DNA from: JABDJZ01 sp047619685
GTDB taxonomy: Bacteria > Bacteroidota > Rhodothermia > Rhodothermales > UBA10348
Length of the DNA: 64,000 bases
Assembly: GCA_047619685.1 (NCBI GenBank)
Contig: JBLHLC010000004.1
Span: 62,001 to 126,000, forward strand
Direction of reading: 5' to 3'
The position numbers and the translations under genes were made by a program. Shown here piece after piece: positions 44,338 to 52,431 of this stretch. Below the pieces are notes generated by a model. That model saw only the letters and a list, made by a program, of their open reading frames with translations, was not told the DNA's origin and did not search any database. The first letter of the stretch is position 1, and each line of letters opens with the position of its first letter.

Positions 44338-46584
44338 TCAACGAAGAAGCGTCATCGATCGAACCTGGACGGAAGACCCCGTCTCAAGCCGGTACAGGTA
44401 GATTCCGGAGGCGGCCTCCACTCCGGTTGCGTTCCTTCCGTCCCAAGCAGCAGTGTGCGCACCGGCCGGGAACGCGCGGTTGGCCAGCACCCTGACCTGG
44501 CGGCCGAGCAGGTCGAAGACGGCAAGACGCGCCGATCCGGCCTGTTCCAACTCAAAATTAATCAGGGTTGACGGGTTGAACGGATTGGGATAGTTCTGGG
44601 CCAGGCGTACGGTCGAGGGAACCTCGGGACCCGCCGCCGCGCCGGTGCTCACGCTTCTTGTCAGTGTGACCCGGATTACGTCCTGGACGGCTGGATACGT
44701 AAACGAGTCACTCACGACCCGCACTTCCGATACAGCGTCCCCCGCACCCGTATCCGCACCCGATTGTCTCGGAGCCTGATCAGCGCCCGCTCCGGGCTCC
44801 TGGTTCATCTCCGTGCCAGCATCCCAGAGCATGATTTCCGACGTCAAGTCCCCCAGACGCAAGCTTCCGGACGCATCCCATAGAGCCAAACCGTTCCCCT
44901 CTGGGGCATAGAAGAGGTCGTTGGATTGAACAAACATGGTTGCAAAAGACAGCGACGACCCTGCGGCCGCATCGAAAGAGAAACTGTACGATGCGCCCGG
45001 CAACAGAGGACCCGGCCCCGATCCACCGTCGGGTGTGTTGAAGACGCCCGAACTCACACCGGCCTGTGCAGACAGGCTCCCTCCAAGAGTTGCGGGATTT
45101 CCATCTTCCGCGAGGGCCTCGAGCCCGCGACCACGGTCAGCAGAACCACCGGAAAAAAACGGTGCGCCACTGGTGTGCACCGCCCAGACGCCGGGAGCGA
45201 GCGGGGCAGCGGCCCCACCGCCGGTGGACAGGGCCAGCGTCAGGTCGGTCGAGAGGTTATCGATGCTTAGCGTCAGACTTTCGGCCTCCAGCGGCACAAT
45301 CGTTACCGTCGCGATCGCTCCTGGCGCCGGGCCGGCCGCGGCCCGCACCGTTGCGTCCGGATCAACTGGGCCGGTGTTTCCGCCGCTCTGCCGTGGCGCC
45401 TGATTGGGCCCGGCTCCCAGCACCTCGTCGGCCTCGGTGCCCGCGTCCCATAGTGTCAGGAGCCCGGTCACGTCTCCGAAAATCGCTGTTGACCCCTCGA
45501 ATAGCGCGAGCCCGTCGGCGCCAGCGCCCAGGAAGAAATCGTTTGACTGGACAAACATGGCGGCCAGAGAGAGCCGGTCTCCAGGCGTTCCATATACCAC
45601 GAACTCGTAGGCCAGACTCGGGAGCAATGGACCCGCCGAATCGCCGCCAACGGGGACGGAAGCTACGCCCGCGCTCATCAGGCCGTCCGCCGCCAGCGAG
45701 GCCTGAAGCGGCGCCGGATTGCCATCCTCGGCGAGGTCTTCGAGGCCATTTGCCGGCGTAGCTGACCCAACCTCGAAAATGGGTGAAACCCCTTCGCGGT
45801 GGACGGCCCATACAACCGGCGCGAATATCGTGGGTACTCCCGTATCGGCGGCCAGCGCAGACCCAAGATCGGCTGCAGAGCCATCCTCGGCCAGTGCCTC
45901 AAGGCCGTGCCCCTGGTCCGTGGCGCCCGCTGAAAAGAGCGGCTCGGCATCGGAGGCGTGTACCACAAAAACGCCAGGCGCCAGGGGCACAGCAACCGAC
46001 CCGCCCGTCACGACCAGGGTCGCCTCGGTCGAAACGTTGGTGATGGTGACCTGGAAACGGGTTCCCGACACATGGGCCAGCGACGCCTGGACGACATCAC
46101 TCACGGCCGGATAGACAAAACCGTCATTCACGACGCGAATGGCCGTGTCTGTGTCGGCTACGCCGGTATTTGCCCCCGCCTGACGAGGCGCCTGGTTCAC
46201 GCCTTCTCCGGGCGCCTCATTCAACTCGGTACCCGCATCCCAGAGCATCAACTCTCCTGAAATGTCACCTGCTCTCGGAGCCCCCGAGGCGTCGTAAAGC
46301 GGAATTCCGGTCGGCGCTGGTGCGTAGAAAAGATCGTTGGACTGCACAAACATGGTCGCGAACGACACGTGCTGTCCCACCGCGGCATCGAAGGAAAACT
46401 GCCACGAGTTGCCGGGAAGGAGCGCACCGGGAGAGGAAGCACCCACCGGTGTATCAAATGCTCCGCTGGCCAAATTGGGGTAGAGCCTGCCGGTGTTCTC
46501 CACCCGCACTTTGAAAAAGGATTGGGCGTTGGCCAGGGGCGCGCTGACAAGCAGTGCCACGGCAAGAAGTAGTCCGCTTCGCAT
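44338..46584 (-). CDS. secreted spondin-N repeat protein with T9SS sorting domain
   Basis: A 748-residue exported protein. After the signal peptide (LLLAVALLVSAPLANAQ) come three spondin_N-type units, with recurring ATMFVQSNDLFYAP or AMFVQSNDFF, MLWDAGTELNEAPGEG or TLWDAGTEADEVLGAG, NQAPRQ-x-G-x-NTG, and APGVFVVHAS or APGVWAVHTS followed by GLEALAEDG. The second half-unit (APVVWAVHREG) shows the copies are fused head to tail. The C-terminus is a type A sorting domain (QNYPNPFNPSTLINFEL, VFDLLGRQV, GIYLYRLETG). Spondin-N is a matrix-type domain in animals; the bacterial role is open, possibly surface adhesion. Confidence 0.9.
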   Translation of the reverse strand: MRSGLLLAVALLVSAPLANAQSFFKVRVENTGRLYPNLASGAFDTPVGASSPGALLPGNSWQFSFDAAVGQHVSFATMFVQSNDLFYAPAPTGIPLYDASGAPRAGDISGELMLWDAGTELNEAPGEGVNQAPRQAGANTGVADTDTAIRVVNDGFVYPAVSDVVQASLAHVSGTRFQVTITNVSTEATLVVTGGSVAVPLAPGVFVVHASDAEPLFSAGATDQGHGLEALAEDGSAADLGSALAADTGVPTIFAPVVWAVHREGVSPIFEVGSATPANGLEDLAEDGNPAPLQASLAADGLMSAGVASVPVGGDSAGPLLPSLAYEFVVYGTPGDRLSLAAMFVQSNDFFLGAGADGLALFEGSTAIFGDVTGLLTLWDAGTEADEVLGAGPNQAPRQSGGNTGPVDPDATVRAAAGPAPGAIATVTIVPLEAESLTLSIDNLSTDLTLALSTGGGAAAPLAPGVWAVHTSGAPFFSGGSADRGRGLEALAEDGNPATLGGSLSAQAGVSSGVFNTPDGGSGPGPLLPGASYSFSFDAAAGSSLSFATMFVQSNDLFYAPEGNGLALWDASGSLRLGDLTSEIMLWDAGTEMNQEPGAGADQAPRQSGADTGAGDAVSEVRVVSDSFTYPAVQDVIRVTLTRSVSTGAAAGPEVPSTVRLAQNYPNPFNPSTLINFELEQAGSARLAVFDLLGRQVRVLANRAFPAGAHTAAWDGRNATGVEAASGIYLYRLETGSSVQVRSMTLLR

Positions 46585-46701
46585 GGATATGGGGTTGCTG
46601 ATTTATCGGGTTCTGGTCCCACAAACTGCCCAGATCACATCCCGAATCAGTCACGTACTCTCACGGAAGTATCACGCGGGGTTAACGTTTGGCGAGAACG
46701 T

Positions 46702-48156
46702 TCAGGCAGACAGCGAAAAAGACATAGTGCTGCCCCGCCGTGGTTCGCTTTCGATTTCCAATCGGCTGCCGTGCAGATTGAGAATCATCTCAGAAATGGC
46801 CAACCCGAGCCCCAGGCCGGCTGTGCCGGATGTACGGCTTTTATCCACCCGGTAGAACCGGCTGGTAACCAGCGGGATCTCGTCAGGCGCCATTCCGCAC
46901 CCGGTATCGTGAACCAGGACGCGGTAGTGATCTTCCTGGTGCCTGACTTCGACGATCACCTCCCCGCCCGACTCTGTGTATTGGATGGCGTTGCGAACCA
47001 GATTGGCCAGAACCCGCTCCAGAAGGCCCACGTCTCCGGCCACCTGAGGATTTGTCCCGGTCAGTCTGGTGATCAAACTGATTCCCGATCCCGTGGCAAG
47101 CGGCGCAAAGGCCAGCGTTGCATCCTGGACCAGTTCCTCCAGATAGAAAGACTCGATGGTTGGCTGATTGGTCGGCGATTCCAGGCGAGCCAAATCGCCC
47201 AGTTCCGAAATCATGCGATTCAGGGTTATGGCGTTGTCCCTGATTACATCCAGATACCGATCGCGCTCCTCGGCGGTCAACTCCGACTCCCTCATCTGGA
47301 TGGTCTCGACGTAACCCAGAATCGAGGAAAGGGGGGTCTTCAGGTCGTGGGATATATTGGCAACCTGCTCCCGGCGGTTGTTGTCACGCAGTCTGAGTTC
47401 GCTCAGAGCGGACTCCAGGGTCTCCGCCATGTCGTCGAAGGCCTGGGACAGTTCGCCGATCTCATCCCCACCTGAAATCTGGGCACGCGCTGTGTGATCG
47501 CCCGCCGCAAACCGCCTCACTACACTCCGAAGCCTGCGAAACCGGGTGGCGTAGCCCACAAACAGGGCGATCCCGATCAGGATCGAAGCCAGGAACACCA
47601 TGACCATCGCACGGACGAAAAGGCCATTGATGTGGGTCATCTTGGCGGCTGCCAGGCTGGTATCCACCAGTTCGCCCCCAAGAATCACATAGAGGTAACC
47701 CTGCCGGTTTCCCAGGTCTATGGGCGAAACGGAGAAAGGCTTCCGCCCCTCAAGCGCCCTCGGGTCATCCCCCATGAGTGGGAGTTCGGCCCCGGCCAGG
47801 AGTTCCCTGATCGGCCCCACCGAGACGCGCTTCCTCAGGACCTTCTCCGGGTCAGAAAAGAAGGACAACACCGTTCCGGACGTGTCCAGCACGTAGATCT
47901 CGATTCGCGGATTGTAGACCATCAGATTGTGGATGGTCTCCTCAACCCGCGGGTAGTCGGGCATACCCTGAAGGAATGGCGAAAATTCCTGGGCCAGATT
48001 GGCCGCCAAGCCCACGTGCATCTTTTGGTCTGCCTCGAGGGCATAGTCCCCTTGTGCCCGCAGTGCAATTCGCACAATGACGAAGGACATCAGCAGCATG
48101 ATGACCACGTATGCCGCGGCCATTCGCCCGAACATGCTCTTGAGAATCGTCTTCAC
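46702..48156 (-). CDS. sensor histidine kinase, HAMP type
   Basis: About 484 residues from GTG 48156, which overlaps the regulator stop (GTGA) and has GGAGGAA eight bases upstream. Order: TM1 (AAAYVVIMLLMSFVIVRIAL), an extracytoplasmic domain of about 150 residues with a PAS-like look (VYNPRIEIYVLDTSGTVL), TM2 (VMVFLASILIGIALFVGY), HAMP, HisKA with NISHDLKTPLSSILG, and HATPase with NLVRNAIQYTESGG, HDTGCGMAPDE and GTAGLGLGLAIS. Its partner is the regulator at 48153-48872. The domain order resembles the kinase at 3905, but the sequences are not near copies. Confidence 0.92.
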   Translation of the reverse strand: MKTILKSMFGRMAAAYVVIMLLMSFVIVRIALRAQGDYALEADQKMHVGLAANLAQEFSPFLQGMPDYPRVEETIHNLMVYNPRIEIYVLDTSGTVLSFFSDPEKVLRKRVSVGPIRELLAGAELPLMGDDPRALEGRKPFSVSPIDLGNRQGYLYVILGGELVDTSLAAAKMTHINGLFVRAMVMVFLASILIGIALFVGYATRFRRLRSVVRRFAAGDHTARAQISGGDEIGELSQAFDDMAETLESALSELRLRDNNRREQVANISHDLKTPLSSILGYVETIQMRESELTAEERDRYLDVIRDNAITLNRMISELGDLARLESPTNQPTIESFYLEELVQDATLAFAPLATGSGISLITRLTGTNPQVAGDVGLLERVLANLVRNAIQYTESGGEVIVEVRHQEDHYRVLVHDTGCGMAPDEIPLVTSRFYRVDKSRTSGTAGLGLGLAISEMILNLHGSRLEIESEPRRGSTMSFSLSA

Positions 48157-48872
48157 GGTCCAAATTCCTCCGCTTCGGCGAATCGGTAGCCGACTCCCCA
48201 AACCGTCTTGATGAACACCGGAGCGCGGGGGTCGTCCTCGATTTTGCCTCTCAGCCGATTGATGTGAGAGTTTACTGTGTGGTCGTAGCCGTCAAACTGA
48301 TAGTCCCAGACGCTATCGAGCAGGGCACGGCGCGTGTACGCACGGCCGGGGTTCCGGGCGAACAACGCCAGCAGGTCGAACTCCTTGGCGGTCAGATCCA
48401 CGTTCTCCCCGTTCAGCGTAACCAACCGCTTGATAAAACGAATCTCAAGGGGACCAAATACGCTTAGATCGGACTCAGAGTTGGCCAGCCCCACGGCGAG
48501 ATTCGTTTCCATCCGGCGACGGATTGCCTTGATGCGCGCCACCAATTCCCTGACCGAGAACGGCTTTGTGAGGTAGTCGTCTGCGCCCATTTCAAGGCCG
48601 AGAACACGGTCTAATTCGTCAGACTTTGCCGTCAGCATGATGATGGGGGTGAACCGGTTGACCTGGCGAAACTCCCGACAAAATTCCAGGCCGTTCAGAC
48701 CCGGAAGCATCAGATCCAGCACGATCAACTCATGTACCCCCGTCCGCGCGGCGTGAAGCGCGTCGCGCCCATTGGCGTGATGCACCACGTCAAACCCCTC
48801 GGCGGAGAGGTTTATGCGAATCAACTCGGCGATGTCTCGGTCGTCTTCGACCAGAAGGATACTGGGGGTCAT
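48153..48872 (-). CDS. OmpR/PhoB-family response regulator
   Basis: A 239-residue regulator from ATG 48872 (the frame is open to 48974, but the receiver starts at MTPSILLVEDDRDIAEL). Phospho-Asp in LIVLDLMLPGLNGLEF, Thr in IIMLTAKSDE, Lys in DDYLTKPFSVREL. The C-terminal winged helix ends with HTVNSHINRLRGKIEDDP and KTVWGVGYRFAE. It forms a translationally coupled pair with the following kinase. Confidence 0.93.
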   Translation of the reverse strand: MTPSILLVEDDRDIAELIRINLSAEGFDVVHHANGRDALHAARTGVHELIVLDLMLPGLNGLEFCREFRQVNRFTPIIMLTAKSDELDRVLGLEMGADDYLTKPFSVRELVARIKAIRRRMETNLAVGLANSESDLSVFGPLEIRFIKRLVTLNGENVDLTAKEFDLLALFARNPGRAYTRRALLDSVWDYQFDGYDHTVNSHINRLRGKIEDDPRAPVFIKTVWGVGYRFAEAEEFGP

Positions 48873-49002
48873 ACAACTCGGGTTTCCATGCGGAAAGAAA
48901 CCTTCCGGACGTCTGGAATGCATCACAAAAGAATCACGGGGGTCTACGGATAATCTCACCGTGCAAGCGCCCAAAATGGACGTCTGGGGGCTAACTTCCG
49001 GT

Positions 49003-49623
49003 ATGACCTCAGATTCTCTTTCTTACTCGGGCGAAGTGTCCCGAAAGGCACTCCACGTCGTCGCCATGCTGATTCCCGCGGGGATGCTGGCTATCGACCG
49101 TGAGCTGGGCCTGGCCATCCTTGTCCCCCTGGCTCTCGCGGCCATTTGGCTGGACCGGTACCGGACCAGAAACGAAGCTGTTCGGGATTGGCTCGACACC
49201 CATGTGGGGTTCATGATGCGGGATAAGGAACGCGGAGACCACCCGGAAACCGTCTTCAACGGAGCGACGTGGGTCATGATCACGGCCGCGCTTCTCCTGG
49301 CGGTATTCCCGGCGGAGTATGCCGCTCCGGGAATGGTCATTGCCATGCTTGGCGATGCCGGGGCCGCCCTGGTGGGACGCAAATGGGGAAGCCATCAGTG
49401 GCCCGGCACCCGCCGGACCGTCGAAGGGACGCTGGCCTTTATGCTCACCGGAGTCGCCACGGCCGCGCTCTTCTGGTACCTCCCCTGGGGTCATCGCCTG
49501 GCTGCGGTCGGACTCGCGGGCATCGCCGAAATACCGCCCTTGCGCATCAACGACAATCTCCTCCTACCGTTTGTTACGGCGACGGTACTCTGGGGGCTCG
49601 CTGGAACGCCCCCTCTCTGGTAG
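49003..49623 (+). CDS. polyprenol/dolichol-kinase-like membrane protein
   Basis: A 206-residue protein from ATG 49003 with about six membrane segments (ALHVVAMLIPAGMLAID, LAILVPLALAAIWLD, ATWVMITAALLLAVFPAEY, TLAFMLTGVATAALFWYLPW). SRKALHVVAM at the start and MLGDAGAALVGRKWG, then GTRRTVEGTLAF, correspond to the CTP-dependent dolichol/phytol kinase (SEC59/DGK1/VTE5) and CDP-DAG synthase relatives, where GD-x-AA-x-VG-x-x-x-G and K-T-x-E-G-T are the nucleotide-binding motifs. Here R-T replaces K-T. A lipid phosphorylation role is likely. The lipase gene starts one base after its stop. Confidence 0.75.
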   Translation: MTSDSLSYSGEVSRKALHVVAMLIPAGMLAIDRELGLAILVPLALAAIWLDRYRTRNEAVRDWLDTHVGFMMRDKERGDHPETVFNGATWVMITAALLLAVFPAEYAAPGMVIAMLGDAGAALVGRKWGSHQWPGTRRTVEGTLAFMLTGVATAALFWYLPWGHRLAAVGLAGIAEIPPLRINDNLLLPFVTATVLWGLAGTPPLW

Positions 49624-49624
49624 C

Positions 49625-50527
49625 ATGGCTGGCACGATTCCCGTCAAGAAAGCGACCGCATCCGGAACGGTCTCCCAGTTCGGCAAGCAGACCTTTCGTC
49701 GATTGGCCGGGCGCGTGGTGTTTCCACAGCCCGCGGTCATCAGCCTGCAGAATCCTGTGGTGATGATGCATGGGTTCGGCCTGCTTGCGTCGCTGCGGGG
49801 CGGGGGCCACATGCACGCCGAGGCCATGCACCTCAGACAACGGGGCGTCCTGGCGTACGCACCAAACGTATCGCCTTATCACACCATCCCTTTCCGGGCG
49901 GCAGCCTGGGCGGAAATCGTTGGACAGATCCTGGAGGAGACGGGCGCCAACAAGGTCAACCTGATCGCCCATTCCATGGGTGGCCTGGACGCGCGATACC
50001 TCATTTCCAGACTCGGATTCCATGACAGGGTGGCGTGCCTGGTGACGGTGGCCAGCCCCCACAGAGGCTCGGCCCTGGCCAATATCGTTCTGGAGTCACC
50101 GGAGCGCATGCAGGGTTGGATGACCGATGCCGCCAAGTGGGTGAGCGACGCGACAATGGCTGGTACGCCGTCGGACTTTCACCGCGCGGTCTCTGATCTC
50201 GCGCCCGAGTACGTCATAGGCACGTTCAACCCCGAGGTGCCGGATCATCCGGACGTGAGGTACTGGTCGTATGCTGCCCACGCCGGAAGGGGCACCGCGG
50301 TCTCGATCAATCCCCTGCTGGCGCCGCTGAATCTGATGCTTTTCCCTCGACAGGGACCCAACGACGGATTTGTGGCCGCCTCGAGTGCCGTCTGGGGCGA
50401 GTGTCTGGGAACGCTGGAGGCCGATCACGCGCAGCAGATCGGAATCGGACGGTCCATCGGCAGCAAATTCGACTCGTTCGGGTTCTTCGCCGACGTGTCC
50501 AGGATGATGGCGGCGAACGGTTTTTGA
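49625..50527 (+). CDS. alpha/beta-hydrolase lipase/esterase
   Basis: A 300-residue hydrolase of the bacterial triacylglycerol lipase type, from ATG 49625. The oxyanion region is NPVVMMHGFGLLASL, the nucleophile Ser lies in VNLIAHSMGGLDARY, the acid Asp in RQGPNDGFVAASSA and the His in LEADHAQQIG. No clear signal peptide is seen; the basic N-terminus (KKATASGTVSQFGKQTFRR) may be a cytoplasmic or peripheral-membrane segment. The HSMGGLDARYL context resembles Pseudomonas/Burkholderia family I lipases. Neighbouring lipid-kinase-like gene suggests lipid metabolism. Confidence 0.88.
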   Translation: MAGTIPVKKATASGTVSQFGKQTFRRLAGRVVFPQPAVISLQNPVVMMHGFGLLASLRGGGHMHAEAMHLRQRGVLAYAPNVSPYHTIPFRAAAWAEIVGQILEETGANKVNLIAHSMGGLDARYLISRLGFHDRVACLVTVASPHRGSALANIVLESPERMQGWMTDAAKWVSDATMAGTPSDFHRAVSDLAPEYVIGTFNPEVPDHPDVRYWSYAAHAGRGTAVSINPLLAPLNLMLFPRQGPNDGFVAASSAVWGECLGTLEADHAQQIGIGRSIGSKFDSFGFFADVSRMMAANGF

Positions 50528-50565
50528 CGGGCGCCGGTCAGTCCGGGGCGCCGGTCCGTCCGGAG

Positions 50566-51039
50566 CTAAACCTCGCCGACCCGGATGTCTCCGTAGGAAA
50601 TCAGATTGCCGATCCGATCCAGGACAAAAACTCGTATCAGACCCGTTTGGGCCAAAATGGCGGGAGCAAACTGAAAGATGTAGCCACCGGGGTTTGCCGC
50701 GTCCGGGATATCGTCCACCGCCACCAGACGTCCGGTACCGTCCCGCGCCCGCAGGACCAGCCCGCCCTGAACGGCATTAAATTCCAGCACCGTAACGGGC
50801 ACGGTCACGACACCCGACGGCACGGGGTTCGGGTAGGCGGGATCGACCCTGACCTTGCCAAAAAAAAGCGGCGAGGTTCGCCAATCATCATCGTCGCTCG
50901 TCAGGATAATGCCGTCCCGATCGGTCTTGGTATATCCAACCGGAACCAGGGCAGCCTCTTCCTCGAACTCATTGATGGCTTTCTGGGTGTCGCACCCGCC
51001 GATGAGCAAAAAGAGTGTCGCGATATACAGGATTCTCAT
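50566..51039 (-). CDS. small lipoprotein with a T9SS-sorting-domain-like body
   Basis: A 157-residue protein from ATG 51039 with a lipoprotein leader (MRILYIATLFLLIGGCDTQ). After an acidic linker the body begins VRVDPAYPNPVPSGVVTVPV and continues in short beta-strands (GGLVLRARDGTGRLVAVDDI ... LIRVFVLDRIG), which recalls the YPNP-opening C-terminal sorting domain. Here it makes up nearly the whole protein and does not end in the usual K/R-rich strand. Function unknown. Divergent from the ABC ATPase gene. Confidence 0.65.
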   Translation of the reverse strand: MRILYIATLFLLIGGCDTQKAINEFEEEAALVPVGYTKTDRDGIILTSDDDDWRTSPLFFGKVRVDPAYPNPVPSGVVTVPVTVLEFNAVQGGLVLRARDGTGRLVAVDDIPDAANPGGYIFQFAPAILAQTGLIRVFVLDRIGNLISYGDIRVGEV

Positions 51040-51110
51040 AACGTCACCGAGAACATGGCTCAACCGACCCCGTTCCCCAAGTCTTCCGCTCTCCGTAGAA
51101 TGCCCTGCCT

Positions 51111-51878
51111 TTGACTGCCCTTTCCGTATCTGGACTTTCGGTCTCCCTGTCTGACAAACAGGTCTTGACCGCCCTGGATTTCCAGGTGCCCGTGGGAAGC
51201 TGGCTGGGTATTCTTGGACCAAATGGTTCAGGAAAAACCACGCTGATCCGAGCGGTGGCCGGGATGATCCCGTTTGAGGGCCAGGTAGACCTGATGGATC
51301 GCCCTGTGCAGAACTGGTCTGCGCGGGAACGTGCCAAAGAAGTGGCCCTGGTTTCCCAGACGGTTCCGATGTACTTCGATTTCCGCGTCGCGGACCTTGT
51401 ACTCCTGGGCCGAGCCCCTCATAAGAACTGGCTTTCGCCGTACAACGCGGCCGATCGCAAGGTGGCTCAGGCCGCGCTGGCCGAAGTCGATCTCTGTGGG
51501 TTTGAGGATCGGTCCGTGCTCACGCTCTCCGGGGGTGAACAGCGACGGGTACTCCTTGCGCAGGCACTCGCCCAGGAAGCCAGACTTCTGGTGCTGGACG
51601 AGCCCACTTCGCATCTGGATGTCCATCATCAGTACGAGTTCATGGACCACGTGCGGTCTCTGGTAGACTCGGGTCGGACGGCGATTGCCGTTTTCCATGA
51701 CCTGGAGCTTGCCGGGCGTTATGCGGACCACCTCCTGGTTCTCGAGAACGGGCGGAAAGCGGCCGAAGGGATCCCCTCTGATGTGCTTACATCCGAGGTC
51801 ATCAAGCGCGTATTCAGAATGAGCGCAGAGGTCAGGACCGAGAACGGACTACGCATCGATTTCAGTAGCCCATCCTAA
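51111..51878 (+). CDS. ABC transporter ATP-binding protein, FecE/BtuD type
   Basis: A 255-residue ATPase with a TTG start at 51111. Walker A GPNGSGKTTLIRAVAG, signature LTLSGGEQRRVLLAQALAQEA, Walker B LLVLDEPTSHLDVHH, switch AVFHDLELAGRYAD. The fold of the sequence is closest to iron-siderophore, heme and vitamin B12 importers. It is followed after 13 bases by cob(I)alamin adenosyltransferase, so B12 import (BtuD-like) is a reasonable inference. No permease or binding-protein gene lies in the window. Confidence 0.88.
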   Translation: MTALSVSGLSVSLSDKQVLTALDFQVPVGSWLGILGPNGSGKTTLIRAVAGMIPFEGQVDLMDRPVQNWSARERAKEVALVSQTVPMYFDFRVADLVLLGRAPHKNWLSPYNAADRKVAQAALAEVDLCGFEDRSVLTLSGGEQRRVLLAQALAQEARLLVLDEPTSHLDVHHQYEFMDHVRSLVDSGRTAIAVFHDLELAGRYADHLLVLENGRKAAEGIPSDVLTSEVIKRVFRMSAEVRTENGLRIDFSSPS

Positions 51879-51891
51879 GTAGATTTCCCCC

Positions 51892-52431
51892 ATGAAGGTA
51901 TACACAAAAACAGGCGACGACGGCACTACGGGCCTTTTTGGCGGCGACCGGGTCCGAAAGGATCACGTTCGAATCGCGGCCTACGGCACAGTCGACGAAG
52001 CCAATGCCGCCATCGGCGTGGGGCGTTCTGAGGGCCCCGAGGACCTCCTCCACGCCATGCTGGAGCGGGTCCAGGGCGAACTTTTTGTGGTTGGCGCAGA
52101 TTTGGCCACGCCGACGTCGGCAAAACCCTCCGTGCCCAGGATTTCGCCGGACGAAATTGCGGGCCTTGAGGCGGACATCGACCGTCTGGAGGAGGACCTG
52201 CCGCCGCTCAAGACATTCGTCCTCCCCGGAGGCACCAAGCGGGCGGCGGCGCTTCACACGGGCAGGACCGTCTCGCGCCGGGCCGAACGGCAGATTTTTT
52301 CTGCGATGGACACCGAAACCATAGACCCCAATGTGGCCATCTACATGAACCGGTTGTCGGATTTCCTCTTTGTTGCCGCCCGGTGGGCCAACCATGCTGC
52401 CGGCGTCCCGGACACCCCCTGGCTACCGTGA
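51892..52431 (+). CDS. cob(I)alamin adenosyltransferase, PduO type
   Basis: A 179-residue trimeric enzyme that adds the adenosyl group to cob(I)alamin. The N-terminal ATP-binding stretch is KVYTKTGDDGTTGLFGGDRV, and YGTVDEANAAIGVG follows; the C-terminal helix carries HTGRTVSRRAERQIFS and NRLSDFLFVAARWANH. All PduO-type landmarks are present. Its TGA overlaps the GTG start of the SGNH-TPR gene. No cobalamin riboswitch is visible upstream of the ABC gene. Confidence 0.94.
   Translation: MKVYTKTGDDGTTGLFGGDRVRKDHVRIAAYGTVDEANAAIGVGRSEGPEDLLHAMLERVQGELFVVGADLATPTSAKPSVPRISPDEIAGLEADIDRLEEDLPPLKTFVLPGGTKRAAALHTGRTVSRRAERQIFSAMDTETIDPNVAIYMNRLSDFLFVAARWANHAAGVPDTPWLP

Noticed and set aside
51040..51110. 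Cobalamin riboswitch before the ABC / adenosyltransferase genes
   Set aside because: The gap is only about 70 bases and shows no B12-box or long structured leader.
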